The position numbers and the translations under genes are program-made. From assembly GCF_003610805.1 (NCBI RefSeq), contig NZ_RAPF01000006.1, positions 1-64,000 on the forward strand: a DNA stretch of 64,000 nt, written 5' to 3'. Origin of the DNA: Altericroceibacterium spongiae. Its GTDB lineage: Bacteria; Pseudomonadota; Alphaproteobacteria; Sphingomonadales; Sphingomonadaceae. The notes under the pieces are model-generated. The model searched no databases. It was given only the letters and a program-made list of their open reading frames with translations, and was not told the origin of the DNA. Shown piece by piece: positions 26,405 to 35,845 of this stretch. Position 1 is the first letter of the stretch; every line of letters starts with the position of its first letter.

Positions 26405-27853
26405 ATGTCGGTGAACGCCGCGCATTGGGATGATGATCGCGGCGGCGCCTTCACCCGGGCCATGGAGCAGGATGGCCTGCCTTTCCCCCGCCGTATCTGG
26501 GCGATTATCGCCATTTCTTTCGGCACTGCTTTGCTGGTTCTGGATGGTGCGATTGCCAATGTGGCACTTCCCACCATGGCCCGTGAACTGAGTGTGGATG
26601 ACGGTGTGGTGACCAATGTTGTCACCGTTTACCAACTTGTTCTGGTGATGGTGTTACTGCCCTTTGCCAATGTCGGGGACCGGATCGGCCATCGCCGCCT
26701 TTATCAGATCGGGCAGCTTCTTTTTCTGGTGACATCGGGCCTGTGCTTTTTTGCGAGCGACCTGATATTTCTACTGGTTTTGCGGGCCGGGCAGGCGCTG
26801 GGTGCCGGCATGGCTCTGAGCGTGTCTTCGGCCATGATCCGGCAGATCTATCCGGCGAAAAAGCTCGGCAGCGGGCTCGGGATCAACAGCGTGATCGTGG
26901 CGAGTTCGGCTGCCCTGGCGCCGACACTGGGCGGTTACATCGTCGCCCATATGGACTGGCAATGGGTGTTCGTTGCCGCTGCACCCATGGCGATCATTTC
27001 GCTATTGCTTGGGCGATCATTACCCGATCCTGTGCGCAAGCCGCTCGATCCCGAATGGATCAGCGGTGTGTGGAGCGCGTTGACGATGCTGCTGATTATC
27101 GGCGGTATGCAACTGGCGACGCATGGCGTCAGCCACTGGCCGGGCACGGTTCTGGCCCTTCTGGGCGTCCTGTCGGCTGTGCTGCTGGTGCGTCGCGAAG
27201 CTGCGCGGAGCGATCCGGTTGTCCCGGTGGATATTATGCGCCAGCCGGTTATCGGTCTGTCCGCACTGGCCGCGATCACCTGTTTTATTTCCTCCGGTGC
27301 GCTGATGCTGGCGCTGCCGTTCCGGCTGGAACAGACCATGGGATACAGCCCCGATCAGGTGGGGCTTTTGCTGCTGCCATTCCCGCTGACCATGCTGTTT
27401 GTTGCGCCTTTCGCCGGCTGGATGTCCGACCGTGTGGCACCGACCAAGCTGGGTGTGACAGGAATGGTGATCGCGATGATTGCGCTTGCGCTGATGGTGA
27501 CCATGCCCGACCAGCCAGGCGCTTTCGGTATTGCCTGGCGGCTAAGTGTGGCCGCGCTCGGTTTCGGCCTGTTCTTTGCCCCCAATTCGCGTCTGCTGAT
27601 CGGCCGTGCACCAAAAGACCGGGCAGCGGCGGCGGGCGGTTTGCTATCCACTTCGCGGCTGCTGGGGCAGACCATGGCGGCGGTGGTTGTGGGCATTTTG
27701 CTGAGTAGCGGGCTGGGTGTGGGCCCCTGGCCGTTGATTGTTTCCGCCGTGCTGGCGGTGGTGGCGGCATTATGCAGCCTGACGCGCTTTTTCAGCTCAG
27801 GCGGCGGCCCGGCTGCCCGAAAAGCTGCAAAAGCATCGGGCAGCGCGGGCTGA
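26405..27853 (+). CDS. MFS transporter, DHA2 (EmrB/QacA/SmvA-like) drug efflux family
   Basis: This is a 482-residue permease with about 14 hydrophobic segments. Motif D/C-like LDGAIANVALPTMARELSV lies in the first helix and its loop, motif A GDRIGHRRLYQIGQ near residue 90, and motif C-like GSGLGINSVIVASSAALAPTLGG near 155. Fourteen-helix proteins of this kind export cationic biocides or lipophilic drugs with H+ antiport. ATG 26405 has AGAGG six bases upstream. No adjacent membrane-fusion or regulator gene is present. Confidence 0.88.
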   Translation: MSVNAAHWDDDRGGAFTRAMEQDGLPFPRRIWAIIAISFGTALLVLDGAIANVALPTMARELSVDDGVVTNVVTVYQLVLVMVLLPFANVGDRIGHRRLYQIGQLLFLVTSGLCFFASDLIFLLVLRAGQALGAGMALSVSSAMIRQIYPAKKLGSGLGINSVIVASSAALAPTLGGYIVAHMDWQWVFVAAAPMAIISLLLGRSLPDPVRKPLDPEWISGVWSALTMLLIIGGMQLATHGVSHWPGTVLALLGVLSAVLLVRREAARSDPVVPVDIMRQPVIGLSALAAITCFISSGALMLALPFRLEQTMGYSPDQVGLLLLPFPLTMLFVAPFAGWMSDRVAPTKLGVTGMVIAMIALALMVTMPDQPGAFGIAWRLSVAALGFGLFFAPNSRLLIGRAPKDRAAAAGGLLSTSRLLGQTMAAVVVGILLSSGLGVGPWPLIVSAVLAVVAALCSLTRFFSSGGGPAARKAAKASGSAG

Positions 27854-27893
27854 GTATTCGCCCAAGGGACCGGTAGCGAGGCGCAGGCGCGCC

Positions 27894-28811
27894 TTATTTA
27901 ATCCAGTCGAGACCCATTTCCTCGAAGATTTCACGATTCTCGTCCCAGTTTTGCTCCACCTTCACATGCAGAAAGAGATGGACTTTCACGCCGAGCAATT
28001 CGGATAATTCCTTGCGCGCCGCTTCGCCGATGGCCTTGATCTTCTGGCCGCCTTTGCCCAGCACGATGGGGCGTTGCGTCTCACGGCCGACCACGATCTG
28101 CTGGTGAATCTCGATCGAACCGTCGGGGCGGATCTTATAGGCTTCTGGCCGCACGGCACTGTCATAAGGCAATTCCTCATGAAGCTGACGATAGAGCTGT
28201 TCGCGGGTGATTTCCGCCGCCAGCAGACGTTCGCTTGTATCGGAGACCTGATCCTCGGGATAATGCCAGGGGCCTTCGGGCATTAGCTTCGCAAGGTGAT
28301 CCTTCAGGTCTTCCACCCCTTCGCCATCGAGTGCCGAAATGAAGAAAACGCTTTCAAACTCGACCTTGGAGGTGAGATCCTGCGCCAGTGCCAGAAGCGG
28401 TTCCTTCTTGCTCGCATCGACCTTGTTCAGCGCCAGAAGCTTGCGTTCGGGGCGGCGGGCAAGGGCTTCGAGCAGCGGTTCCAGTTCGTGCCGGCGCTGT
28501 TTCACGCTATCGACCACCAGCACGATGGCATCGGCCTCATGCGCGCCTTCCCAGGCGGCAGTGACCATCGCACGGTCAAGCTTGCGGCGGGGGGAGAAAA
28601 TGCCCGGCGTGTCGGCGAGAATGATCTGTGTTTCATCCTTCAGCGCAATACCCAGCATTCTGGCGCGGGTGGTCTGCGCCTTGGCGCTGGTAATGGCGAC
28701 CTTCTGGCCGACAAGACGGTTCACCAGCGTCGATTTGCCCGCATTGGGCGCGCCGAGAATGGCGGCCACACCGCAATGCGGCAAACTGGCGGACGGGGTG
28801 GTTTCACTCAA
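27894..28811 (-). CDS. era: GTPase Era
   Basis: This 305-residue GTPase aids 30S ribosome maturation and links it to growth. G1 is GAPNAGKST near residue 20, G2 TTRAR, G3 DTPG near 66, and G4 NKVD near 128; the C-terminal KH domain includes VLGKGGQKIKAIG near 260, which binds the 3' end of 16S rRNA. The start overlaps the rnc stop by 4 bp (ATGA), an arrangement also seen in many bacteria. It is the last gene of lepB-rnc-era. Confidence 0.96.
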   Translation of the reverse strand: MSETTPSASLPHCGVAAILGAPNAGKSTLVNRLVGQKVAITSAKAQTTRARMLGIALKDETQIILADTPGIFSPRRKLDRAMVTAAWEGAHEADAIVLVVDSVKQRRHELEPLLEALARRPERKLLALNKVDASKKEPLLALAQDLTSKVEFESVFFISALDGEGVEDLKDHLAKLMPEGPWHYPEDQVSDTSERLLAAEITREQLYRQLHEELPYDSAVRPEAYKIRPDGSIEIHQQIVVGRETQRPIVLGKGGQKIKAIGEAARKELSELLGVKVHLFLHVKVEQNWDENREIFEEMGLDWIK

Positions 28812-29527
28812 GAATAGGTCTCCATAAATTTCTTTGCTGCCGCCGTTTCGGCATCCTGTTTGCTGTTCGCCACAGCGTCCACTGCGCCCACATTCTTCAC
28901 CGTGACGCGGACGGTAAAGCGTGCCGCGTGATCGGGGCCGGAGCGGTCGATCAGCTCATATTCGGGCGGCTTGCGCTGATTTCCGGCAGCCCATTCCTGC
29001 AAGGCGGATTTGGGATGTTTCTGCTGCCCGGCATGGCTGGCCATGGCCTTGCTCCACAGATCGCGCACCATGTCGCGGCTCGGTTCGAAACCGCGCAGGA
29101 CGAAACTCGCCCCGAGCAGCGATTCCATAACATCGCCGAGAATATTGTCGCTATCGGCCCCGCCATCGTCGCGTGCCTGTTTGCCGAGGCGGATATGATC
29201 GGGCAGGCCGATCTGCCGGGCGATACGAGCGCACATTTCGCGACTGACCAGTGCGTTGAGGCGCTGGGACAGCTTGCCTTCGGGGCCGTCATTCCGCTCA
29301 TAGAGCCATTCGGCGATCGACAGGCCGAGCACCCGGTCACCGAGAAATTCCAGCCGTTCATAATTGCGCTTCTCTCCGGTGCTGCCGTGAGTCAGCGCTT
29401 CGATCCAGAGTTCTTCTTTCCCCGTTGGATCGATTCCGAGGCCGCGCAGGAACTGCACCGTTTCAGAAGAAAGATTGCGGCTCAAAATCCGTGTCCGATC
29501 CGGCTCCACCTTGCGGCGGTGAACCAT
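28808..29527 (-). CDS. rnc: Ribonuclease III
   Basis: This is a double-strand-specific endoribonuclease that processes rRNA precursors and other structured RNAs. The signature NYERLEFLGDRVLGL lies near residue 55, the second acidic site is DNILGDVMESLLGA near 125, and a C-terminal dsRNA-binding domain starts about residue 160 (PKSALQEWAAGNQRKPPEYE). The total is 239 residues. The ATG at 29527 would overlap lepB by 46 bp; a TTG at 29485 overlapping the lepB stop by four bases is an attractive alternative start, removing 14 residues. Confidence 0.94.
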   Translation of the reverse strand: MVHRRKVEPDRTRILSRNLSSETVQFLRGLGIDPTGKEELWIEALTHGSTGEKRNYERLEFLGDRVLGLSIAEWLYERNDGPEGKLSQRLNALVSREMCARIARQIGLPDHIRLGKQARDDGGADSDNILGDVMESLLGASFVLRGFEPSRDMVRDLWSKAMASHAGQQKHPKSALQEWAAGNQRKPPEYELIDRSGPDHAARFTVRVTVKNVGAVDAVANSKQDAETAAAKKFMETYS

Positions 29528-30321
29528 GTCCAGGGTTTAAGCCATTCGGCGGAACCGTCGGTCGACCACATCACAATAGTGGCCCGGCCGATCAGATTGG
29601 CTTGCGGGACCAGACCGATACCGCCGCCGGGAACCGCGGGGAAGCGGCTATCCATCGAATTGTCGCGATTATCGCCCATCAGAAACATTTTGCCTTCGGG
29701 AACGATGATCGGATCGGTATTATCCTGCGGATACATGCCGAAATCCAGCGTGTTGAAACTGACGCCATTGGGCAATGTTTCACGGAATTGCGGATAGCGG
29801 CAAACAAGTGCGCCATCCTTCTGCCTCTCAGCGAAGCGTGCTTCTTTGCATGATGTATTCACGCTGACCGGGATCACGAAATCCTCGGTTCTTTCGCGCT
29901 TCACTGGCTGGCCGTTAATATTCACCACGCCGCCGATCACCTGTATCTGATCGCCGGGCAGGCCGATTACGCGCTTGATATAATCCTGCTGATCGAGGGG
30001 AGGCGCCTTGAAGATAACCACGTCGCCACGTTCCGGCTGCCCGGCCAGAATCCGTCCCGGAATAAGCGGAGCGGAGAAAGGCAGAGAATATTTGCTGAAG
30101 CCATAAGGCCATTTCGCCGCAAGCAGATAATCGCCCGTTTCGAGGCGCGGCAGCATGGATTCGCTGGGGATCGAGAAGGGAGAGAAAATGAAGCTGCGGA
30201 AAATCAGTACGAAAAGCACCAGCTTCAAAAGAAAAAGAAGAAAGCTGTCTTCCTTCTTTCCCTCGGCTTTTTCCGAAGAGGGGGCGGTGGTTCCGGCTTC
30301 GCCGGTGGCGGTGTCGTTCAT
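29482..30321 (-). CDS. lepB: Signal peptidase I
   Basis: This is a membrane protease of 279 residues that removes Sec/Tat signal peptides on the periplasmic side. One N-terminal transmembrane helix lies at about residues 27-46. The catalytic Ser55 is in SIPSESMLPRLETGD, and the general-base Lys is in DYIKRVIGLPGDQI near residue 115. The box E GDNRDNSMDSRF is near 220. The first gene of lepB-rnc-era, it is divergent from pgi with a 198-bp gap. Confidence 0.95.
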   Translation of the reverse strand: MNDTATGEAGTTAPSSEKAEGKKEDSFLLFLLKLVLFVLIFRSFIFSPFSIPSESMLPRLETGDYLLAAKWPYGFSKYSLPFSAPLIPGRILAGQPERGDVVIFKAPPLDQQDYIKRVIGLPGDQIQVIGGVVNINGQPVKRERTEDFVIPVSVNTSCKEARFAERQKDGALVCRYPQFRETLPNGVSFNTLDFGMYPQDNTDPIIVPEGKMFLMGDNRDNSMDSRFPAVPGGGIGLVPQANLIGRATIVMWSTDGSAEWLKPWTWFTAARWSRIGHGF

Positions 30322-30519
30322 GGTCGCAATCCATGTTGAGCGGGCGGGCCTGCGTCAAGCCTCTTGAGTGCCTGCACCATAAGCAGGAAAAAGCCTGTTG
30401 CCCATGCGCTGCAGCATCTTTGCCTCCATTTTGAACGCTTCGCCATGTTTGCGTAACTTGGCGGTTCCAAAATGCTGCGGGAGCGATTAGCCCTGTGTCC
30501 CTCAGTTTAGTCATGGAGA

Positions 30520-32043
30520 ATGCCTGTGAGCGAAGCCCGCGAAGTCGCCTGGAAGTCCCTCGGTCTGCATAAGGACCCGACTTTGGAGGCTTTGTTCGCT
30601 GCCGATCCTGACCGGGTTGAAAAAATGTCGGGCCGTCTGGATCTCGGAGAAACGGGCATTTTGTTCGACTGGTCGAAGACACACCTGACCGATGAACTGA
30701 TCGGCGATTTCCAAACCCTCGCCGAAGCGAGCCATTTCGATGAAATGCGCCGGCGTCTGTTCGCCGGCGAAGTGGTCAATCCGACGGAAAACCGGGCAGC
30801 CGAACATTCCGCTTTGCGCGGTGTGGGTAAGGAAAGCAGTGTTGAGGAGGCAGCGGCTCTGCTTGAAAGGATGCGTCTGCTTGTGGGCGCGATCCATGAG
30901 GGTGTGCTGGGCGATGTAAAGCATCTGATCCATGTCGGCATTGGCGGTTCCGCCCTCGGCCCGGCTCTGGCGGTGGATGCACTGAGCCGCGATTTGGCGC
31001 TGGTCGATGTGCATGTGGTTTCGAATATCGATGGCTGTGCGCTGGAGCAGGCATTCGAAGCCTGCGACCCGGCGACCACGCTGATAGCCGTAGCCTCCAA
31101 GACTTTCACCACTATCGAAACCATGACCAATGCCGCCAGTGCGGTGAAATGGCTGACCGATAATGGTGTGGAGGACCCATCTGGCCGCGTGATTGCATTG
31201 ACAGCTAATCCCGAGGCGGCAGTGGAATGGGGCGTGGATGAAACGCGGATCCTGCCTTTCGCCGAAAGCGTTGGCGGCCGCTATTCGCTCTGGTCTTCGA
31301 TCGGTTTTCCAATTGCGCTGGCAATCGGCTGGGAAGATTTTTCCGCGATGCTCGAAGGAGCCGCGACGGTGGACCGGCATTTTCGCGATGCGCCGATGTC
31401 TGACAATCTTCCGCTGCGCGCGGCTTTTGCTGATCTGTATTATTCGCGATTGCGCGGCTGCCAGACGCGAGCCGTTTTCGCCTATGATGAAAGACTTGGC
31501 CTGTTCCCGGATTATCTTCAGCAACTCGAAATGGAATCGAACGGCAAGAGTGTAACGGCTGAAGGCGAGCCGGTTAACGGACCGACCGCGCCGATCACAT
31601 GGGGCGGTGTCGGCACCGATGCGCAACATGCGGTGTTCCAGCTTTTGCACCAGGGCACGCATATCGTGCCGATCGACTTTATTGCCAGTATCGCTCCGGG
31701 CGATGAACTCGACCCGGCTCATCACCGCATTCTGCTGATGAACTGTTTTGCGCAGGGGGCAGCGTTGATGGCAGGGAAGAAAAGCGACGATCCGGCGCGT
31801 TCCTATCCGGGAGATCGTCCTTCGACCACGATCCTGTGCGACGATTTCGACGCCGCAGCGCTGGGAGCGCTGATTGCGTTCCACGAACATCGCACATTTG
31901 CCAATGCGGTGCTGATGGGAATCAATCCGTTCGATCAGTTCGGTGTCGAACTGGGTAAGGAAATCGCCAAAAAGATCGAAAAAGGTGGCGAAACTTTTGA
32001 TGCCAGCACAGAAAAACTGCTTGGACTTGCAGGTTTGAGCTGA
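30520..32043 (+). CDS. pgi: Glucose-6-phosphate isomerase
   Basis: This enzyme interconverts glucose-6-phosphate and fructose-6-phosphate. The protein has 507 residues with the sugar-phosphate motif HVGIGGSALGPALAVDAL near residue 140, SKTFTTIETMTNA near 195, the signature GGRYSLWSSIGFP near 255, and the catalytic-Glu region around QQLEMESNGKSV near 335. The ATG at 30520 overlaps a weak GGAG. It is a single gene, divergent from lepB and converging on ygiD. Confidence 0.95.
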   Translation: MPVSEAREVAWKSLGLHKDPTLEALFAADPDRVEKMSGRLDLGETGILFDWSKTHLTDELIGDFQTLAEASHFDEMRRRLFAGEVVNPTENRAAEHSALRGVGKESSVEEAAALLERMRLLVGAIHEGVLGDVKHLIHVGIGGSALGPALAVDALSRDLALVDVHVVSNIDGCALEQAFEACDPATTLIAVASKTFTTIETMTNAASAVKWLTDNGVEDPSGRVIALTANPEAAVEWGVDETRILPFAESVGGRYSLWSSIGFPIALAIGWEDFSAMLEGAATVDRHFRDAPMSDNLPLRAAFADLYYSRLRGCQTRAVFAYDERLGLFPDYLQQLEMESNGKSVTAEGEPVNGPTAPITWGGVGTDAQHAVFQLLHQGTHIVPIDFIASIAPGDELDPAHHRILLMNCFAQGAALMAGKKSDDPARSYPGDRPSTTILCDDFDAAALGALIAFHEHRTFANAVLMGINPFDQFGVELGKEIAKKIEKGGETFDASTEKLLGLAGLS

Positions 32044-32100
32044 ACGAGATGATGTTTGCTGCGAAAGGTTCCCCTTTCGCAGCAGGCAGTTCATTTGTGG

Positions 32101-32949
32101 TCAGGCCAGTTCCATCGCCTGTTCGAGCGTTTCAGCTTCTGCCGCGCGGTCCAGAACGGATCTGAGCGCAGGATCGGTATCGAGGCCGAAAGTGGTCATC
32201 GAAATGCCGCCATACATGCAGCCTTCGATCAGACAATCGAGCGGCTTGCCCGCTGCCGCAGCCAGTCCGGCAATATAGAGCAGCGGAATGAAGTGATCGG
32301 GCGTCGGCACGGCCATGGCGAAATCGGGGTGCCCGGTCAGTTTCAGAATATGAGCAGGATCGTTTGTTGCCTGTTCGATAGCGGCTTGTTCGAAACGGAT
32401 GGCCCAGTCTTCGCCATGGTCGCCCGCCCGCAAGTTCGTCTTGCCAAGATTATGCACGACATTGCCGGTTCCGAGGATCAGCACACCTTCATCGCGCAGA
32501 GCATCGAGCTTCTTGCCGAATTCGACATGATATTCGAGCGGCTGCACGCCATTGAGCGACAGTTGCACCACGGGAATATCGGCTTCCGGGTACATATGGG
32601 CAAGAACGGACCATGTACCGTGATCGAGGCCCCACTGGTCCTGATCGGCCCCGGCCCAAAAAGGCTTTGCCAGATCGACAATCCGTCTGGCCAGTTCCGG
32701 CGCGCCGGGTGCCGGATATTGGAAAGTGTTCAGTTTTTCCGGGAAACCGTAAAAATCATGGATCGTGCGAGGGCGTTCCATTGCGGTGATCGCTGAGGTT
32801 CCGAAATACCAGTGGCCGGAAATGGACAGGATGGCTCTGGGGCGGGGCAGGGCTTTGCCCAGAGCGCGCCATGCGCGGGTATAGCGCGTATTGTCGAATG
32901 TATTGGTCGGGCTGCCATGGCCGACAAAGACAGCGGGCATACGAGTCAT
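32101..32949 (-). CDS. ygiD: LigB-type extradiol dioxygenase, 4,5-DOPA dioxygenase-like (YgiD)
   Basis: This 282-residue protein belongs to the class III (LigB) ring-cleavage dioxygenases. Putative iron/zinc ligands are His in FVGHGSPTN near residue 11, in SISGHWYF near 45, and in DHFIPLLY near 230, and the loop GLDHGTWSVLAHMYP near 110 is family-typical. Members cleave L-DOPA or similar catechols, though the physiological substrate is often unknown. ATG 32949 has AAGGA seven bases upstream. Confidence 0.88.
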   Translation of the reverse strand: MTRMPAVFVGHGSPTNTFDNTRYTRAWRALGKALPRPRAILSISGHWYFGTSAITAMERPRTIHDFYGFPEKLNTFQYPAPGAPELARRIVDLAKPFWAGADQDQWGLDHGTWSVLAHMYPEADIPVVQLSLNGVQPLEYHVEFGKKLDALRDEGVLILGTGNVVHNLGKTNLRAGDHGEDWAIRFEQAAIEQATNDPAHILKLTGHPDFAMAVPTPDHFIPLLYIAGLAAAAGKPLDCLIEGCMYGGISMTTFGLDTDPALRSVLDRAAEAETLEQAMELA

Positions 32950-33112
32950 GGATAATCCTTCTGGCGTGCAAATATGCTGCCGAACAATTTGAGGTCTGAT
33001 CCCAGATAAGCAGGCCGGGCTCCGGCGCAAAGACAGGAGAGGCGTTCAGTCGCTGTCGAGCAAATAATTGCGCGCAGCATCCATTCTTTACGCTCGCTTT
33101 TGCGCGGACAGC

Positions 33113-34363
33113 CTATCCCGCAGGTGCGCTGGCGGCCTCTTCCTCAGCCTCGCGCCGGAGCTGAGCCCGGCTTTTCTTTTCTGCGGCGGTTTTGAGCTGG
33201 CCGCAGGCGGCATCGATATCGCGCCCGCGCGGGGTGCGAACTGGAGCGCTGATTCCGGCTTCGAAAATAATATTGGAGAAACTGCGAATACGATCCGGCG
33301 CTGAACATTCGTAAGGTGCGCCTGCCCACGGGTTGAAGGGAATGAGATTAACCTTCGCGGGCAGATCGTATTTCTTCAGCAGACGGACCAGTTCGCGGGC
33401 ATCGTCATCGCTGTCATTCTTGTCTCTCAGCATCACATACTCAAATGTGATCCGGCGCGAATTGGATGCGCGGGGATAGGCTGCACAGGCGGCCAGCAAT
33501 TCTTCGATCCCGTATTTACGATTGAGCGGAACGATTTCGTCACGCACTTCCTTACGCACAGCATGAAGGCTGACGGCGAGATTGACGCCGATTTCATCGC
33601 CGCAGCGTGCCATGGCAGGAACCACCCCGCTGGTGGACAACGTGATGCGGCGACGTGACAGGCCGAGCCCTTCGCCATCCATCACCAGCTTCATCGCATC
33701 GCGGACATTATCGAAATTATAGAGCGGTTCCCCCATGCCCATCAGCACGATATTGGTGAGGAGCCGGCCATCGGCGCGATATTCGGCCTCATCTTCTTCT
33801 TCGGCGATATCCATGCGGCCCTTGGGCCATTCGCCCAGAGCGTCGCGCGCCAGCATGACCTGACCGACGATTTCGCCGGGTGTCAGATTGCGCACCAGCC
33901 GCATGGTTCCCGTATGGCAGAATGTGCAATTCAGCGTGCAGCCGACCTGGCTGGAAATGCACAGGGTTCCGCGATCCGCATCGGGAATGAAGACCATTTC
34001 ATAATCATGGCCGTCGGGGGTGCGCAGCAGCCATTTGCGGGTTCCGTCAGAAGAATGCTGGGCTTCAACCACATCGGGGCGGCCCACTACAAAGCGTTCT
34101 TCCAGCCATGGGCGCATGGTTTTGCCAATATCAGTCATGGCGGAAAATTCAGTTTCGCCGCGATGATAAAGCCAGTGAAACACTTGCTTGGCGCGCAATT
34201 TAGCCTGTTTTGCATCGAGCCCGGCATCGGCAAACAGCTCGGTAATCCGCTTTTTCGGCAGGCCGAGCAGGTCTACCCGGCCGTCGGCGCGGGGGGTAAT
34301 GTCGCGTGCGACGGGAACCGGATTCACTTGTCCGGGTATGGTCATGAGATGTGTGTCGGCCAT
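33113..34363 (-). CDS. rlmN: Dual-specificity rRNA/tRNA adenine-C2 methyltransferase RlmN
   Basis: This is a radical-SAM enzyme that methylates C2 of A2503 in 23S rRNA and A37 in some tRNAs. The iron-sulfur motif is CTLNCTFC near residue 130. [17 protein letters not shown] near 200 is the GGE-like SAM motif, and the catalytic Cys lies in the C-terminal segment [22 protein letters not shown]. About 416 residues result from ATG 34363; other in-frame ATGs (34372, 34345) are possible because no clear SD is visible. The Lys/Arg/Glu-rich C-terminal tail is normal. Confidence 0.94.
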   Translation of the reverse strand: MADTHLMTIPGQVNPVPVARDITPRADGRVDLLGLPKKRITELFADAGLDAKQAKLRAKQVFHWLYHRGETEFSAMTDIGKTMRPWLEERFVVGRPDVVEAQHSSDGTRKWLLRTPDGHDYEMVFIPDADRGTLCISSQVGCTLNCTFCHTGTMRLVRNLTPGEIVGQVMLARDALGEWPKGRMDIAEEEDEAEYRADGRLLTNIVLMGMGEPLYNFDNVRDAMKLVMDGEGLGLSRRRITLSTSGVVPAMARCGDEIGVNLAVSLHAVRKEVRDEIVPLNRKYGIEELLAACAAYPRASNSRRITFEYVMLRDKNDSDDDARELVRLLKKYDLPAKVNLIPFNPWAGAPYECSAPDRIRSFSNIIFEAGISAPVRTPRGRDIDAACGQLKTAAEKKSRAQLRREAEEEAASAPAG

Positions 34364-34483
34364 GGCGGGCATATAATGCGAGATGCACCGGATTGAAAGC
34401 GCATGAAGAAAGTGCGCGAAAGTGCCGGTTCCCGATATCCCCCTTCTTATGACATCCGTTTGACGTTGCTGCCGAACGATTGG

Positions 34484-34530
34484 GCGCAATAGTGTTGCGC
34501 AAAAGCATCACAAATTTCGTTGTGTTATAT
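34484..34530. promoter_or_regulatory. Twin inverted repeats in the outer-membrane-protein promoter region
   Basis: Two perfect short palindromes stand in line: GCGCAA-TAGTG-TTGCGC (34484-34500) and CACAA-ATTTCG-TTGTG (34509-34524). The second abuts a TTATAT -10-like box (34525-34530), 80 bp before the barrel gene. They could be operator half-sites for a regulator of this gene. Confidence 0.45.
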
Positions 34531-34611
34531 TCATGAAACCCAATCGCGATCGATCCATTCTCCCTCCTGCACGGCTCGCAGGCCGTCATAACAAGGAAAT
34601 GGAGTACAGAT

Positions 34612-35265
34612 ATGATTAAGGGTTTTGCACTGGCTGGCGTTGCTACGTTCGCAGCCCTGTCCGCCCCGGCAATGGCTCAGACAGCGCAGGAAAACTTCAG
34701 TGGTCCGCGTGTTGAAGGTCTTCTCGGCTGGGACGAGTCCAAGCCGGGCAGCTCGGTCGATGGGGATTCCGACGCCTCTATCGACGGTCTCGGCTATGGT
34801 GGCGGCATTGGTTATGATTATGCCACGCCGAGCGGTTTCGTTGTCGGTGTAGAAGGTGAAATCACCGGTTCCACCGCCGACAATAAGGATAACACCTATG
34901 AAAACGACGTTTTCGGTCTGGGTGAAGTCGAAACCGGACGTGACCTCTATGCCGGTATCCGCGCCGGTTATGCCGTAACGCCGAACACGCTGGTTTATGC
35001 CAAGGGCGGTTACACGAATGCCCGCTACAAGCTTTTGGGCACCGATGGCAGCAATGAATTCAACGATCACCTCGATCTCGACGGCTGGCGCGTAGGTGCC
35101 GGTGTTGAACAGGCTCTCTCGCCCAACACCTTCGCCAAGATCGAATATCGTTATTCGAACTATGAAAAGGGCGAATTCGACGCCGATGATCTGCCCGAAA
35201 GCGATCGTTTCGACGTCGACTCCGACCGTCACCAGGTCATGGTCGGCTTCGGTTACCGTTTCTGA
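34612..35265 (+). CDS. Outer-membrane beta-barrel protein (Opa/OmpA-like porin family)
   Basis: This is a 217-residue protein with a signal peptide (MIKGFALAGVATFAALSAPAMA, cleaved before QTAQ). Alternating Gly/aromatic strands follow (GLGYGGGIGYDYAT, DLYAGIRAGYAVTPNTLVYA, FAKIEYRYSNYE), and the protein ends in Phe (GFGYRF), as required for BamA recognition. It resembles eight-stranded barrels of the Omp25/Opa type. A GGA-containing site precedes the ATG. The gene stands alone with its own terminator. Confidence 0.88.
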   Translation: MIKGFALAGVATFAALSAPAMAQTAQENFSGPRVEGLLGWDESKPGSSVDGDSDASIDGLGYGGGIGYDYATPSGFVVGVEGEITGSTADNKDNTYENDVFGLGEVETGRDLYAGIRAGYAVTPNTLVYAKGGYTNARYKLLGTDGSNEFNDHLDLDGWRVGAGVEQALSPNTFAKIEYRYSNYEKGEFDADDLPESDRFDVDSDRHQVMVGFGYRF

Positions 35266-35292
35266 TCAGGACACGATAAGCTGATCCAACTC

Positions 35293-35322
35293 AGGGCCGG
35301 GGGGGAACCTCCGGCCCTTTTT
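35293..35322 (+). terminator. Rho-independent terminator after the barrel gene
   Basis: The stem AGGGCCGG / CCGGCCCT is followed by TTTT, 28 bp after the stop. Confidence 0.88.
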
Positions 35323-35347
35323 GCTCAGGTGTCCTTTCTGAAAAGGG

Positions 35348-35845
35348 TCAGCGCTGTTTTGCGCAGGCGAGCGTGGCAGCATCCATCGCGCTGGCGACTC
35401 CTGCCAGGCTGTAGCGGTCTGTGAAATGACGGCCTTGATCGCTTACTGCCGTGACGCTCATGGCCGAGGCAGAGCGCATGGCTGCTGTGATCGCCGCATC
35501 CATTGCTTTATCCTGCGCCCAGGCATCCGTGCCATTGCCGGTCAGCGTGAAACGGTGGTTCCCGACAGACAGGCGGATCCGGCTTTTGCTGGCGAGCGGG
35601 CGGGACAGCCGGATGTGAATTTGTCCGCCTATCTGTCGTTTGGGCCAGGTTCCGATACTGGTAAAACCCTGCGCATTATTTTTTCCGTGGTGCTGTTCGT
35701 TCAAGGCTATCGCATAGCAACGCGGCACTTCGGGATCGCGAAAGCTGCCCCAATCGCCGAATATACCCAGACTGTCTCGCGCAGCCAGTGGAGCGCCGGG
35801 AACTAACAATGCCAGCGCCAGTGGCAGAACAGCGAACCGGCGCAT
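35348..35845 (-). CDS. Secreted protein of unknown function
   Basis: This is a 165-residue protein with a signal peptide (MRRFAVLPLALALLVPGAPLAA). The mature domain begins RDSLGIFGDWGSFRDPEVPRC, which resembles the layout of IalB-type invasion-associated proteins (a short 'WxxxC' start and a later AASMD-type stretch), but I am not certain. ATG 35845 overlaps the greB stop (TGATG), so the two genes are coupled. Confidence 0.65.
   Translation of the reverse strand: MRRFAVLPLALALLVPGAPLAARDSLGIFGDWGSFRDPEVPRCYAIALNEQHHGKNNAQGFTSIGTWPKRQIGGQIHIRLSRPLASKSRIRLSVGNHRFTLTGNGTDAWAQDKAMDAAITAAMRSASAMSVTAVSDQGRHFTDRYSLAGVASAMDAATLACAKQR

Noticed and set aside
23456-26635. 1059-codon minus-strand frame opposite topA
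   Set aside because: It results from the codon bias of topA on the other strand; the topA reading is unequivocal.
30511-32094. 527-codon minus-strand frame opposite pgi
   Set aside because: Shadow of pgi; no domain and no start signal.
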